A stretch of 42,032 nucleotides of DNA from Planctomycetia bacterium (GTDB lineage: Bacteria; Planctomycetota; UBA1135; UBA2386), in the NCBI GenBank assembly GCA_005776475.1, contig SXPB01000130.1, positions 1 through 42,032 of the forward strand, given 5' to 3'. Below are positions 29,868-38,496 of the stretch, piece after piece. The position numbers were made by a program, and so were the translations under genes. The first letter of the stretch is position 1; each line of letters opens with the position of its first letter. The notes beneath the pieces were generated by a model. The model did no database searches and was not told the DNA's origin. It worked only from the letters and a program-made list of their open reading frames with translations.

Positions 29868-30343
29868 GCGCTTGCTCGTAGCCGATGCCGGCCCCGTAAT
29901 CACCCTGGCCGCCATCGGCAGGTTCGGCTTGCTGCGCGAACTCGCCACGGAGGTCGTAGTACCACGACGGGTTTTCGAGGAAGTCGTCGCCGGCGCACCG
30001 CGCGCCGGCGCAATCGAGAATTCGCGCCGACTGGATCCGCATCGCCGATGGTCGGCCTGAGTTGGTCGATGCATTCTCTCTGATGGTCGATCGAGGGGAA
30101 GCCGAGGCACTTGCAGTAGCGAAGGACCTTCCCGATTGCTTGCTCGTGATGGACGACCAACGAGCACGACGTCTTGCCAACGAGCTCGGACTGCGCTTCA
30201 CCGGCACGCTCGGAATGCTGGATAAGGGCAAGCGAAGTGGACTGGTCGGCTCGTTGCGCGCGGAGATCGGCAATCTGCAACGCGTTGGCTTTCGGATCGC
30301 GGAGAACATCGCTACCGAGTTCCTGCGACGCGCCGGGGAATGA
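29857..30343 (+). pseudogene. DUF3368 PIN-like toxin, interrupted by a frameshift
   Basis: Two ORFs make up one DUF3368 protein. Frame 1 from ATG 29857 gives LLVADAGPVITLAAIGRFGLL and VVPRRVFEEVVAGAPRAGAIE, the N-terminal PIN half with its first Asp. The reading then slips: frame 2 reads RADWIRIADGRPELVDAFS, GEAEALAVAK, LLVMDDQRARRLA and GTLGMLDKGKRSGLV, the rest of the domain with the conserved Glu and the DD pair. Removing one A near base 30020 (GAGA to GAG) joins the halves in frame. So the toxin appears inactivated by a single-base insertion, unless this is a sequencing error. The second half alone (30062-30343) lacks the first catalytic Asp. Confidence 0.8.
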
Positions 30344-30345
30344 AA

Positions 30346-30387
30346 GAGGCAATTCCCCTCATCGCTCCTCAATCGAGCGATTGCCTT
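30346..30387. terminator. Hairpin between convergent genes
   Basis: AGGCAAT (30347-30353) pairs with ATTGCCT (30380-30386), enclosing a second TCGCT/AGCGA stem (30362-30366 with 30376-30380). It lies between the toxin stop (30343) and the DUF502 stop (30433), so it could terminate either transcript. There is no strong T-run. Confidence 0.35.
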
Positions 30388-30432
30388 CACGATGACGTGG
30401 CCCCCCTGCGAAAGCTCGATGGCGAACCCGAA

Positions 30433-31017
30433 TCAACTCTCCGGCTTCTGCGCCACACCGGCCGTCACACAGAACCGCAGCGCCTGCTCGACCGACATCG
30501 ACAGGACGCGCACCCGCGCCCGCGGCACCACGACCGTGAACCCGCCGAGCTGGTAGCTCATCGGCAAGTAGACCGCGACCTTGCCGGCCCCCACTTCGGG
30601 CATGTCGGCGAAGTCCTCCTTGGTCAGGAACCCGATCTGCTCGACCCCTGCCTGCTGCTCCACCATCACCACCTTGCGGAACGGCCGATCCTCGGCGCTG
30701 GCGAACAGCCGCACGACGTCGACAATCATCCCGTAGATCGACTTCACCACCGGGATGCGCTCGAGCCACGCCACCAGGTAGCGGTGCAGGCGGCGCACCA
30801 CGAACGAGTACATCAGCAACCCGGCGAGCAGCACGAGCAGCAGCGAGGTCAGGAACCCCATGCCCGGCCAGTAGCTCGTCTCGTCGAGGAACAGCAGCAC
30901 CAGCTTGCGCAGCAGCGTCTCCCCCGCCACCACCGCTGCGTAGCCAAGGTATCCGGTCAATGCCAAGGGCAGGATCGCGGCCAATCCGCGCAGGAAGATC
31001 TTCGCCAGGAACCGCAT
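30433..31017 (-). CDS. DUF502 family membrane protein
   Basis: 194 residues from ATG 31017 (MRFLAKIFLRGLAAILP); the ORF-track start adds 60 shadow residues. Two membrane helices are seen, about residues 10-32 (GLAAILPLALTGYLGYAAVV) and 52-72 (FLTSLLLVLLAGLLMYSFVV). They are followed by the DUF502 cytoplasmic part: IPVVKSIYGMIVDVVRLF, FRKVVMVEQ, IGFLTKEDF and VAVYLPMSYQLGGFTVVVPR with the conserved P-T/F-x-G region. A CACGAT box lies 6 nt before the start. The family's biochemical role is not established; members are small inner-membrane proteins widespread in bacteria. It is likely a stand-alone gene here. Confidence 0.9.
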   Translation of the reverse strand: MRFLAKIFLRGLAAILPLALTGYLGYAAVVAGETLLRKLVLLFLDETSYWPGMGFLTSLLLVLLAGLLMYSFVVRRLHRYLVAWLERIPVVKSIYGMIVDVVRLFASAEDRPFRKVVMVEQQAGVEQIGFLTKEDFADMPEVGAGKVAVYLPMSYQLGGFTVVVPRARVRVLSMSVEQALRFCVTAGVAQKPES

Positions 31018-31260
31018 CCGCGCATCGTGCCGGCTTGCCGCCGCAGGGGCCACTTCCGCGCCCGCGGACAATGGACGGTGTCTTTCCAGCGAGACAACCC
31101 ACCGCAAGAACGTCCCAGCGACGGCAACGCGGCCGCTGCGCCGACGCCAGCAACCGCCACAACCTGGGTGATGTGCCTCGAATGCAGCCAGGGCCAAACC
31201 GGCTGCGCTCCGGTATCCTTGTTGCTAGCCGGCGCACTCGCAGCACCGTCCCGAGGATCC

Positions 31261-33138
31261 ATGGCTTCATCCCGCATCCTGTTTGCCGTCGTTTGCCTGA
31301 GTTTGACCACGTCCGTGCTCGCCCAACGCGGCGATGGCAGCAGCAGCAAGCCGAGCCCGAGCCCGCGGCCTTCGGTGTCGACGCCAGCTCCTTCGCCACG
31401 GCCCTCGGTCTCCCCGCCGGCACCCGCCCCGCGGCCGTCGGTGTCGACCCCGGCGCCGCGCCCGTCCCCGTCGGTGTCGGCGCCGGCCCCGCGGCCCGCG
31501 CCTTCGCCCCGCCCCTCGGTGGGCGCCCCGGCCCCGCGGCCCTCGAACCCGGCCCCCGTGTCGCGCCCGGTCAACGTGCCGCCGCCGCGGCAACCGGTTT
31601 CGCAGCCGCGCCCGTCGGTGCCGAGCACGACCCCAGGCTATTCCCGTCCGCAACCAGGAACGTCGCCGCGGCCGGCGCCCACTCCCCGCACTTCGACGCG
31701 CAATGACGTGCGCCCGCCGGTGTCCGCGCCGGTGAATCCGCCGCGGTATTCGCCGCCGGTCGAGGCCGATACGAAGCCCGGCTCGGGTCGCGTGATCAGC
31801 CGCCCGGCGCCGGCCGCCGACCGCAAGCCCGTCGACGCGCCTTCGGTGCGCCCGACCCCGCGCAAGGAAGCGGGCGGCGAAGTCGTGCGCGCCAAGCCGC
31901 GCGGCACCCCGATCGACGATCGCTACCGTCCGACGAAGCCCGTGCCGACGCCCGGCGACAGCAAGCCGCAGCCCGGCCTGCAACCGCGCCGCCCGTCCGA
32001 CCTGCCGCCCACGAGCAATCGCTACAAGCCGGCGGACACCACGTCGCCGACTTCGGCCACGCGGCGTCCCGTGCCAATCGCCGGCGGCAGCGCCGGCAGC
32101 GTCGCCACACCGGTTCGCAAACCCGCTTCGACCGCACCCAACCTGGCTCCGCGCAGCGGCGCCCCGCGCCTGTCGGCACCGCGCGCCAACGTGCGCCCGA
32201 TCACTTCCGCGGTCTCGGCGCGCTACCAGCGCGGCTCGTATTCCTCGCACTGCCACCCGACCTATTGGCGCGGCTACTGGGACCCCTGCTACGACACGTG
32301 GGGCCACTGCCACTCCTGGGGCTTTGGTGCCGGGTTCGGCTCGTACGGCTGGCAGCTGTCGTTCTACTACCCGTTCTGGGCCTGCCGCTCGCTGTGGTGG
32401 AACCACTGCTACCACGACACGCTCTGGTCCTCGTGGTCGAACCCGTACTGCGCCACGACGAGCTACTGGTGGTACCCGGGCTCCGTCTACTGCCCCTCCT
32501 ACCTCTACGTGCCGAGCACGGTCGTCGTCTACGAGACCAGCCCCGCGGCGGCAGTGGTGCCGGCCGGTGGCAGCAGCGAAGTGGTCGTCGCCGGTGGCGG
32601 CGTGGTCGGTTCGGCCCGCAGCGTGGAAGCGGGTCCCGGCACCGAAAGCCTCGCGCAATCGCTGGCAGTGAAGTACGTCGAGCTCGGCGACTTCTACTTC
32701 CGCGCCGGTCGTTATGACGATGCCGCCGAAGCCTATGGCAAGGCGCGCAGCTACACGCCCGAAGACGCGTCGGTGCACTTCGTGCTCGCCGATGCCGTGT
32801 TTGCCACCGGCGGATGGCACTACGCCGCGTTCCTGATCGCCGAGGGCCTGCGTCTCGAACCGGCCCTCGCCTCGGCCACGACCGACAAGCGCACCTTCTA
32901 CGGCAACGCCGCCGACTTCGACGCGCAGATGGCGGCCCTCGACAATTACCTCGACAAGAACCCCTACGACGCGCAGGCAATGCTGGTGCGCGGCTACAAC
33001 CTCGCCTTCAGCCTGCGGCCGGCCGACGCGCTCGCCATGTTCGACCGCGTGCTGTCGATCGAGCCGGAGAACCGCGCGGCGACGTTGTTCGTGAAGGCCC
33101 TGCGGCCCGCGCCCGAGAAGGTCCCGTCGGTGTTCTGA
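31261..33138 (+). CDS. Secreted Pro-rich, aromatic/Cys-rich, TPR protein
   Basis: 625 residues from ATG 31261; a GAGG lies just upstream and a TATCCT box is 41 nt before the start. The ORF-track frame from 30340 is upstream noise. A signal peptide ends at SVLAQ. Residues about 27-320 are low-complexity Pro/Ser/Ala/Arg with repeating PAPSPRPSVS and PAPRPSVG units, probably an extended cell-wall-spanning stalk. Residues about 321-425 are very rich in Trp, Tyr, Gly and His with seven Cys (SSHCHPTYWRGYWDPC, FYYPFWACRSLWWNHC, YCATTSYWWYPGS). Residues about 460-600 form at least three TPR-like pairs (YVELGDFYFRAGRYDDAAEAY, AMLVRGYNLAFSLRPADALAMF). I do not recognise the aromatic domain. A plausible surface-attachment protein. 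Confidence 0.85.
   Translation: MASSRILFAVVCLSLTTSVLAQRGDGSSSKPSPSPRPSVSTPAPSPRPSVSPPAPAPRPSVSTPAPRPSPSVSAPAPRPAPSPRPSVGAPAPRPSNPAPVSRPVNVPPPRQPVSQPRPSVPSTTPGYSRPQPGTSPRPAPTPRTSTRNDVRPPVSAPVNPPRYSPPVEADTKPGSGRVISRPAPAADRKPVDAPSVRPTPRKEAGGEVVRAKPRGTPIDDRYRPTKPVPTPGDSKPQPGLQPRRPSDLPPTSNRYKPADTTSPTSATRRPVPIAGGSAGSVATPVRKPASTAPNLAPRSGAPRLSAPRANVRPITSAVSARYQRGSYSSHCHPTYWRGYWDPCYDTWGHCHSWGFGAGFGSYGWQLSFYYPFWACRSLWWNHCYHDTLWSSWSNPYCATTSYWWYPGSVYCPSYLYVPSTVVVYETSPAAAVVPAGGSSEVVVAGGGVVGSARSVEAGPGTESLAQSLAVKYVELGDFYFRAGRYDDAAEAYGKARSYTPEDASVHFVLADAVFATGGWHYAAFLIAEGLRLEPALASATTDKRTFYGNAADFDAQMAALDNYLDKNPYDAQAMLVRGYNLAFSLRPADALAMFDRVLSIEPENRAATLFVKALRPAPEKVPSVF
31345..31560 (+). repeat. Pro/Ser-rich coding repeats
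   Basis: Imperfect repeats of about 10 codons encode PAPSPRPSVSTP-like units at least five times, using CCG/CCC/TCG-rich codons. Part of the stalk of the 31261 gene; likely variable in length between strains. Confidence 0.7.
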
Positions 33139-33142
33139 GAGT

Positions 33143-33157
33143 GCAGGCTTCGCCTGC
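33143..33157 (+). terminator. Hairpin after the Pro-rich gene
   Basis: GCAGGC-TTC-GCCTGC, a perfect 6-bp stem with a 3-nt loop, begins 5 nt after the stop at 33138. It precedes the acyl-CoA dehydrogenase -10-like box (TACGCT, 33173-33178). No T-run follows. Confidence 0.45.
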
Positions 33158-33187
33158 GGCGCGACCGTGCGCTACGCTCGCGCCCCG

Positions 33188-34363
33188 ATGCCACGCCGAA
33201 TCGACAGCTACCTCAAGGACCTGATCCCCGAAGAGAAGTTCGCGTTCTACGAGACCGTGCGCGACTTCGGCGACACTGAGATCGCGCCGCACCTGCTGCA
33301 CTGGGAACGCGAACACCGCCACGTGCCCGACGAGACCATCCGGGCCATGGGCGACCTCGGTTTGTTCGGCCTGCCGATCGCGGAGCAGTACGGCGGCCAG
33401 GGTGGCGACCACACCGACCTCGTGCTGATGGGGCTCGCCATCGGCTACCACAGCCAATCGGTCGCGATCACACCCGGCGCCGCGCTCTCGCTTGGCGCGA
33501 AGCCCTTGCAGCTGTGCGGCACCGAAGCCCAGAAGAACGCGCACCTGCCGGCCCTCGCCCGCGGCGAACGCATGTTCGTGTTCGGCCTGTCCGAACCGGG
33601 CCGCGGCAGCGACGCCGCCAATCCGCAGGTCACTGCCGCGAAGAAGGGCGACCGTTGGGTCATCAACGGCGAGAAGTGCTGGTCGACCAATGCGCGCTGG
33701 GCGAGCCACGTCGTCGTGCACGCGCTGACCAATCCCACCGGCCCGAACGGCAAGCGTTCCACCTGCTTCATCGTGCCGATGGACCAGAAGGGCGTCTTCT
33801 ACCAGGAGATGCAGGGCAAGAAGGTCTGGGAGCAATCCTCGACCGGCTCGATCATGCTCGAGAACGTCGAAGTCGCGCACGACGCGATCCTCGGCGCCGA
33901 GAACGACGGCTTCAAAGTCATGGTGACGACGCTGAACGGCGGCCGCCTGTTCATCGCTTCACTGGCGCTGGCGTCGCTGGCGTTCGCGCTCGACAAGACC
34001 CGCATCTACGCCGAGGAGCGCATCCAATTCGACGACAAGCCGATCGGCCGCTTCCAGCGCGTGCAGGACGTCATCGTCGACATGGACATCGCGCTGGAGC
34101 GCGGCCTCACCTGGCTCGTGCACTGCTGCCGCCTCTACGAAGAGAACAAGCTGTCGCGCGAGCAGGCCGCCAAGGTGAAGGTCGACTGCAGCCGCGCCGC
34201 GAGCGACCTCGTGTCGCTGGCGATGGAAGTCTGCGGCGGCGTCGCCTGCTTCGATGAGTTCGGCCTGATCCGCCATCACAATGATCTGTTCGTGACGCGC
34301 GTCGGCGAGGGCAGCAACTTCGCCCTGAAGGACCTGATCGTGCGGCCGTTGCGGCAGGGCTGA
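33188..34363 (+). CDS. Acyl-CoA dehydrogenase
   Basis: 391 residues from ATG 33188 (MPRRIDSYLKDLIPEE); the ORF-track start 7 codons upstream overlaps a TACGCT promoter-like box. The family layout is complete: N-terminal helices (FAFYETVRDFGDTEIAPHL, LGLFGLPIAEQYGG), the FAD-binding FGLSEPGRGSDAAN strand, GEKCWSTNARWASHVVVHA, the mid beta domain with IMLENVEVAHDAILG, and the C-terminal helices with QRVQDVIVDMDIALE. The catalytic base is most likely Glu374 in RVGEGSNFALKD, the usual place in the MCAD/SCAD branch. It oxidises acyl-CoA to 2-enoyl-CoA and passes electrons to ETF. Chain-length preference cannot be read. No other beta-oxidation genes are adjacent. Confidence 0.93.
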   Translation: MPRRIDSYLKDLIPEEKFAFYETVRDFGDTEIAPHLLHWEREHRHVPDETIRAMGDLGLFGLPIAEQYGGQGGDHTDLVLMGLAIGYHSQSVAITPGAALSLGAKPLQLCGTEAQKNAHLPALARGERMFVFGLSEPGRGSDAANPQVTAAKKGDRWVINGEKCWSTNARWASHVVVHALTNPTGPNGKRSTCFIVPMDQKGVFYQEMQGKKVWEQSSTGSIMLENVEVAHDAILGAENDGFKVMVTTLNGGRLFIASLALASLAFALDKTRIYAEERIQFDDKPIGRFQRVQDVIVDMDIALERGLTWLVHCCRLYEENKLSREQAAKVKVDCSRAASDLVSLAMEVCGGVACFDEFGLIRHHNDLFVTRVGEGSNFALKDLIVRPLRQG

Positions 34364-34372
34364 GCCCGGTCA

Positions 34373-34618
34373 CTACGGCACGATCGTCGTGCGCATCGCG
34401 GTGGTGACCGATCCGATGAGACCACTCGGGCTCGGCTCAAGCACGACTGCTCGCCGCCAACGAGTCGCAGTCGGGTCGCTGAAGTTGCTGAAGGTGTCCT
34501 GGTTGAACCGGCGCACCACCTTGTCGCGGAAACCGCCACCCGCATCGAGAACTGCCGCTTGTCCGGTTCGTCGCGCAGCGCCGTGCTGCGGGCGAGCGGG
34601 CTCGTGCGCGCGGCGAAC
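34373..34618 (-). pseudogene. Orphan gene tail of unknown function
   Basis: The minus strand directly after the stop of the 34619-36196 gene, in the same frame, reads a protein-like tail including GGGFRDKVVRRFNQDTFSNF, then SDPTATRWRRAVVLEPSPSG and LIGSVTTAMRTTIVP, ending at TAG 34373. Third-position GC in the clearest 57 codons is about 79 percent by hand count, suggesting former coding sequence. There is no start codon before the readable part. I do not recognise the family; a pseudopilin-like tail is a guess. It may be the remnant of a partly deleted gene or a C-terminal extension cut off by the TGA at 34619-34621. The region (255 bp) is otherwise empty. Confidence 0.35.
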
Positions 34619-36196
34619 TCACTGCGGCGGGCGCAGTGCGATCGACGCGACCTTGCCCGGCTCGATGACAACATCGTCCTTCGCGTCGGGCCGCAGCTCG
34701 CCACCGGTCTGCGCACACAACCAGACCGACGCAGTCGTCGGTGGCAGCCACAGGCGCGCCAGTTCCGCCGCGCGTGGCACGAAGCAACCGAGCCGCTTCG
34801 TGTACTCGTGCTGGCAAGCGACGATGTCGTCGATGCCAGCGGCGTGCCATTCGTCGGGCACGACCAGCTCCAGCCAACGCGCGCTCTTGGCGTTCGGCAA
34901 CAGCGCGACATCGACGGCGCCGGCGACCACTTCGAGATCGACCTCCACCACCGCCTGGGCGGCGACCGTTCGTTTCTCGGCGCGATGCAACAGCATGCCG
35001 GTCCACAGATCGATCACGAACACCGTGCACTCGCCCGGTGGCGTCCTCACCGCGAACGCGCCATTGCCCGCAACCGTCGCCAGCGGACTGGCGAAGCTCG
35101 TGAAGCCAAGATTGTGCTGAGGCTTGGGCCGATCCACCGCGATCCCGACGAGCATGCGACCCGCCGGCGCCGGCGACCGCACGCGGCCGCGCACCAGGGC
35201 CGGCAGATGCGGCCGCAGGTCGAAGGCGATCGGGGCCATGCCGGCTACGACCTCGATCTCGCCGAGCGGCACGACATCGGGCTGACCTTGCTGCAGTGGC
35301 CGCGGCAGCAGCAGTTCGACGCGGTGCCGGCCGGGCGCCAGCGGCGGTGTGCGGAAGGTGCCGTCGGCGGCAAGCGCCGTGACGCTGCCGTAGCGACGCC
35401 GCGACCCGTAGGTACCGGAGTGGGCGTGGCCGGCGAGGCCGGCCTTCTCCAAGTCGTGACCGTCGAAGCACAGGCCAGCCCCGTGCGGCGGCAGCGCACC
35501 CTGCGTCGATCCGGTCACCACGACGCCGTCGGCCACCGGACCTTCGAACTCGAGATACGCAAACGACTCCGCCTCTTCCACCTGACCGGGAACGTGCACG
35601 AGTTCGAGCGCGTCGCCGAGTGCGACTGGACCATGCGTGCTCTGCTCCGAACGTTCGCCGACGACGATCTGCATGCCGGCATCGACGGCACCGGGCAAAA
35701 CGAACCTGCCGGCGGCGTCGGTGCGCACCGCAGTGCACGGGTGCGCCGGCCACACGACCTTGCTCGCGTCCGCGCGGTACCGCGCTTGCCGCAGCCAATC
35801 ACGCAGACCGACGCGCACGCCCGCCACCGGCTTGCCTTCGACATCGACGACGCGCCCCGCCAGCGTGCGGCCGCGCGGCAACACGACCGGGAAGTCGAAC
35901 GCGGAAACGGGAACGGCGACGTGGGCGCAGCCTTTCTTGACGAACAACAGCGGCCCCTTGGGCCGCGGGCCCGACCAGGCGCCGTTCGCGTCCGTCGTCG
36001 CCACCGGCGTCTTCGTCAATTCCTGCGTCACGAACGTCTCGCCGTCCGGCAAGGCGCAGACGACGACATCGGCGAGCGGGGCGCCGGCTTCGTCGACCAC
36101 GCGACCGCGCCAGCCCGTCAACGTTGCCGGCGCTGTTTCCTGTGCCGACAGGCCGGCTAGCACGAACAACCACAATGGCAACCACTGGCTTTGCAT
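34619..36196 (-). CDS. Secreted carboxypeptidase regulatory-like repeat protein
   Basis: 525 residues from ATG 36196 (MQSQWLPLWLFVLAGLSAQE), which gives a clear signal peptide; the ORF-track start 55 codons upstream has none. CarboxypepD_reg-like repeats start at WRGRVVDEAGAPLADVVV, LAGRVVDVEGKPVAGVRV and VRGRVRSPAPAGRML, separated by longer beta-rich stretches. No peptidase residues are seen. It is a smaller relative of the 1257-4151 protein, without the membrane anchor and without a kinase neighbour. A TAGAGT-like box occurs about 45 nt upstream on the opposite strand only. Likely a surface or periplasmic binding protein. The stop is immediately followed by an in-frame orphan tail. Confidence 0.8.
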   Translation of the reverse strand: MQSQWLPLWLFVLAGLSAQETAPATLTGWRGRVVDEAGAPLADVVVCALPDGETFVTQELTKTPVATTDANGAWSGPRPKGPLLFVKKGCAHVAVPVSAFDFPVVLPRGRTLAGRVVDVEGKPVAGVRVGLRDWLRQARYRADASKVVWPAHPCTAVRTDAAGRFVLPGAVDAGMQIVVGERSEQSTHGPVALGDALELVHVPGQVEEAESFAYLEFEGPVADGVVVTGSTQGALPPHGAGLCFDGHDLEKAGLAGHAHSGTYGSRRRYGSVTALAADGTFRTPPLAPGRHRVELLLPRPLQQGQPDVVPLGEIEVVAGMAPIAFDLRPHLPALVRGRVRSPAPAGRMLVGIAVDRPKPQHNLGFTSFASPLATVAGNGAFAVRTPPGECTVFVIDLWTGMLLHRAEKRTVAAQAVVEVDLEVVAGAVDVALLPNAKSARWLELVVPDEWHAAGIDDIVACQHEYTKRLGCFVPRAAELARLWLPPTTASVWLCAQTGGELRPDAKDDVVIEPGKVASIALRPPQ

Positions 36197-36378
36197 GCGT
36201 GCGACCTCGGGCAGACGAACCCGTCCGCGGCAGTCGATGCTAGAGTCCAGCGCGGACATCTGCACCGCCTTGTCGTTCCGCCAACGGAACATCGGAGCGA
36301 TGGGACCGGCTGCGCCGGCAGCGTCCCTCCGACCACTCCAGCGCGGCACGTGCATTGCCATGGCCAGCCGAGGCTTTC

Positions 36379-38490
36379 ATGCGCATCCACACTCTCACCG
36401 TCCTCTCCCTGGTGTCGCTGCTCGCGGCGCAGGATCCGAACGCTGCCCGCGTCGACCGCGACGCCTTGCTGCGCCATTACGCCGTCGTCGAAGCCGAGTT
36501 GCGGCAGGCTGACGCGCCGCGCGATCCCGTGCTCGCGGCCCGCCGGCAGCAGGTGATCGAGCACCTGCGTGAGTATCGCGAACGCGGCGTGTTCGGCGTC
36601 AATGCCGACTACCAGGGCAGTCGGGTGCCATTGTTCGTGGACCCGGAAGGACGCCGTTGCGCCGTCGCGTGGCTGCTCGATCGCACCGGCAACCGCGAAG
36701 TGACGCTTGCCATCCGGAATCGGAGTAACGAGGCCTGGGTGGCAGACCTCGTCGGCGAGCCGGCCCTGACCGCATGGCTGCGCAACAACGGGCTCTCGGT
36801 CGCCGAGGCAGCGCGCATCCAGATGCCGGGAACGAGCCCACCGACGATTCCGGTGCTGCCACCGCCAGAACCCGCGGACGTGCCCGAATGGACGCCCGCC
36901 GACGGGCCGCGCCCCTCGACGCCGACCGGCGCCCCGAGCCCCGGCTCGGAATGGTCGCCGCGCCAACCGAACCAGGCCACGGGCGCGCGCGCCGCAGTCG
37001 GTGCCAGCACCCCGCGCGGCACGCCGATCGACGCCTTGGGGGCCCCGACCTGGATCCAATGGTGGGAATGGAACCGCGGCGCCTTCGAACACCCACCCAC
37101 GGCGGTGCGGCTGCCAGCGAAGGGCGGCACCGTGGCCGATCCGCGGCGCGCCGATGCCGAAATCCTGCTGCGTGAGTTCGCGAACAGCACCGATGTGGCG
37201 GTGCGCACGGCCGCCGTGCAGGCGCTCGCCCGCATCGGCAGCGCCAGCGACCTGTCGCCGTTCCTCACCGACAGTGCCCGCGAAGTCCGTTTGATGGCGC
37301 TGCTCGGCCTCGGCCGTTCGGGCTCGGCGCCGCATGCCTACGCGCTGGCGGCGATGGCAGGCAAGCCACTGCAGGGCGAAACCCTCGCGGTGCTGCTGGC
37401 CGGCATGTCGATGCTGCCCGAAGGTCACGTGCAGCGTTCGCTGCAACGCCTCGTGATCGATCGCCTCGGCGATGCGCGCCCGAGCGTGCGGGCCGCGGCG
37501 ACGATCGCCGCCACCATCGTGCCGAGCGACGTGCGCCGCGACGCCGCGCGCCAGGTCCTGCAAACGGCGACCACGGCGACCCAGAAGGCCGAAGCGGCGC
37601 AACTGCTCGGCCCGGACGCCGACGTCGAAGATGTGGCGGTGCTGACGGCGCTCGCGAGCGACCGCAACGTAGAGATCCGCCGCTCCGCCGCGTTGGCACT
37701 CGGCCGCAGCAAGCACGAACTGGCGTTGCCGGCGCTGCAGAGCGCCTACGAGCTCGAACACGAGAGCCTGACGCGGGCGCTGCAGCTGCTGGCGATCGGC
37801 GACCACGGCGGCAAGGCGGCCGGACCGTTCCTGGTCAGCGAACTCGAGCAGGGCAACAAGCCGCACCGCGCGCTGGCCGCGCTGGCGCTCGGATTGTGGG
37901 GCCGCGAACGCGCCTTCGGCGACGCCGCCGATCGGATCCTGCAAGCGTTCGAACGCGAGAAGAACCAGGACCAGAAGGGCGCCTACCTGCTGGCGCTCGG
38001 GCTGCTGCGGCATGCGCCGTCGCGCGACTTCCTGCTCACCCAGTTGGGCACCAGCGCGTCCTCGGCCGTGCGCGGCGCCGCAGCAACGGCGCTCGGCCAA
38101 CTCGCCGATCCGGTGGCGATGCCGGGCGTGTCCGCAGCGCTGGCCAACGACACCTGCGCGTGGGTGCGGCAGCAAGCGGCGCGCGCGCTCGTGCAGTTCG
38201 GGCACGGCGCCGTTCCGGCTCTGGCGCAGTCGATGCGCAGCGACCTCGGCGCCGACGTGCAGGCCGCGGCGGCGTTCGCCCTCGGTGGCATCAACGATGT
38301 GCGCGCCGCAGCGGCGTTGCTGGCGTTCGCTCGCGAAGAAGGCACGGCCGCGGCAGCGCGCGCCGGCGCTCTGCTCGGGCTCGGTCGCCACTTCCGCCAG
38401 CACGAGCCGTCGTTGCCGGCGATGCGGTTCCAGCAGAACCACCTGCTGCTGCCGGCGATCACCGCCTGGGCCTTCGCGCACGAATTGTGA
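36379..38490 (+). CDS. Secreted HEAT-repeat protein
   Basis: 703 residues from ATG 36379 (MRIHTLTVLSLVSLLAAQ, signal peptide); the ORF-track start adds 8 residues. The first 150 residues are a distinct module with VPLFVDPEGRRCAVAWLL, NRSNEAWVADL and WLRNNGLSVAEAARIQ. I believe similar modules occur in other secreted bacterial proteins, but I cannot name it. A Pro/Ser/Gly-rich linker (about 155-225) follows. From about residue 265 to the end come roughly ten HEAT repeats (VRTAAVQALARIG, VEIRRSAALALGR, VRGAAATALGQL, VRQQAARALVQFG, VQAAAAFALGGI). A solenoid binding or scaffold protein outside the cytoplasm. It converges on the kelch-like gene with only 6 bp between stops. Confidence 0.85.
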   Translation: MRIHTLTVLSLVSLLAAQDPNAARVDRDALLRHYAVVEAELRQADAPRDPVLAARRQQVIEHLREYRERGVFGVNADYQGSRVPLFVDPEGRRCAVAWLLDRTGNREVTLAIRNRSNEAWVADLVGEPALTAWLRNNGLSVAEAARIQMPGTSPPTIPVLPPPEPADVPEWTPADGPRPSTPTGAPSPGSEWSPRQPNQATGARAAVGASTPRGTPIDALGAPTWIQWWEWNRGAFEHPPTAVRLPAKGGTVADPRRADAEILLREFANSTDVAVRTAAVQALARIGSASDLSPFLTDSAREVRLMALLGLGRSGSAPHAYALAAMAGKPLQGETLAVLLAGMSMLPEGHVQRSLQRLVIDRLGDARPSVRAAATIAATIVPSDVRRDAARQVLQTATTATQKAEAAQLLGPDADVEDVAVLTALASDRNVEIRRSAALALGRSKHELALPALQSAYELEHESLTRALQLLAIGDHGGKAAGPFLVSELEQGNKPHRALAALALGLWGRERAFGDAADRILQAFEREKNQDQKGAYLLALGLLRHAPSRDFLLTQLGTSASSAVRGAAATALGQLADPVAMPGVSAALANDTCAWVRQQAARALVQFGHGAVPALAQSMRSDLGADVQAAAAFALGGINDVRAAAALLAFAREEGTAAAARAGALLGLGRHFRQHEPSLPAMRFQQNHLLLPAITAWAFAHEL

Positions 38491-38496
38491 GCGCGA

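Noticed and set aside
30340-31260. N-terminal 307 residues of the 932-residue ORF
   Set aside because: Antisense of DUF502 and intergenic DNA; the signal peptide at 31261 marks the real start.
31345-31560. Possible CRISPR or tandem DNA repeats
   Set aside because: The repetition is at the protein level (Pro/Ser units) within an open frame, with no constant spacing or unique spacers.
34276-34911. 211-residue minus-strand ORF spanning the gap
   Set aside because: Overlaps both neighbours out of frame and is rich in Arg/Ser/Cys; the readable tail lies in a different frame (ending 34373).
36157-38481. 774-residue minus-strand ORF
   Set aside because: Antisense of the HEAT-repeat gene, which has a signal peptide and regular repeats.
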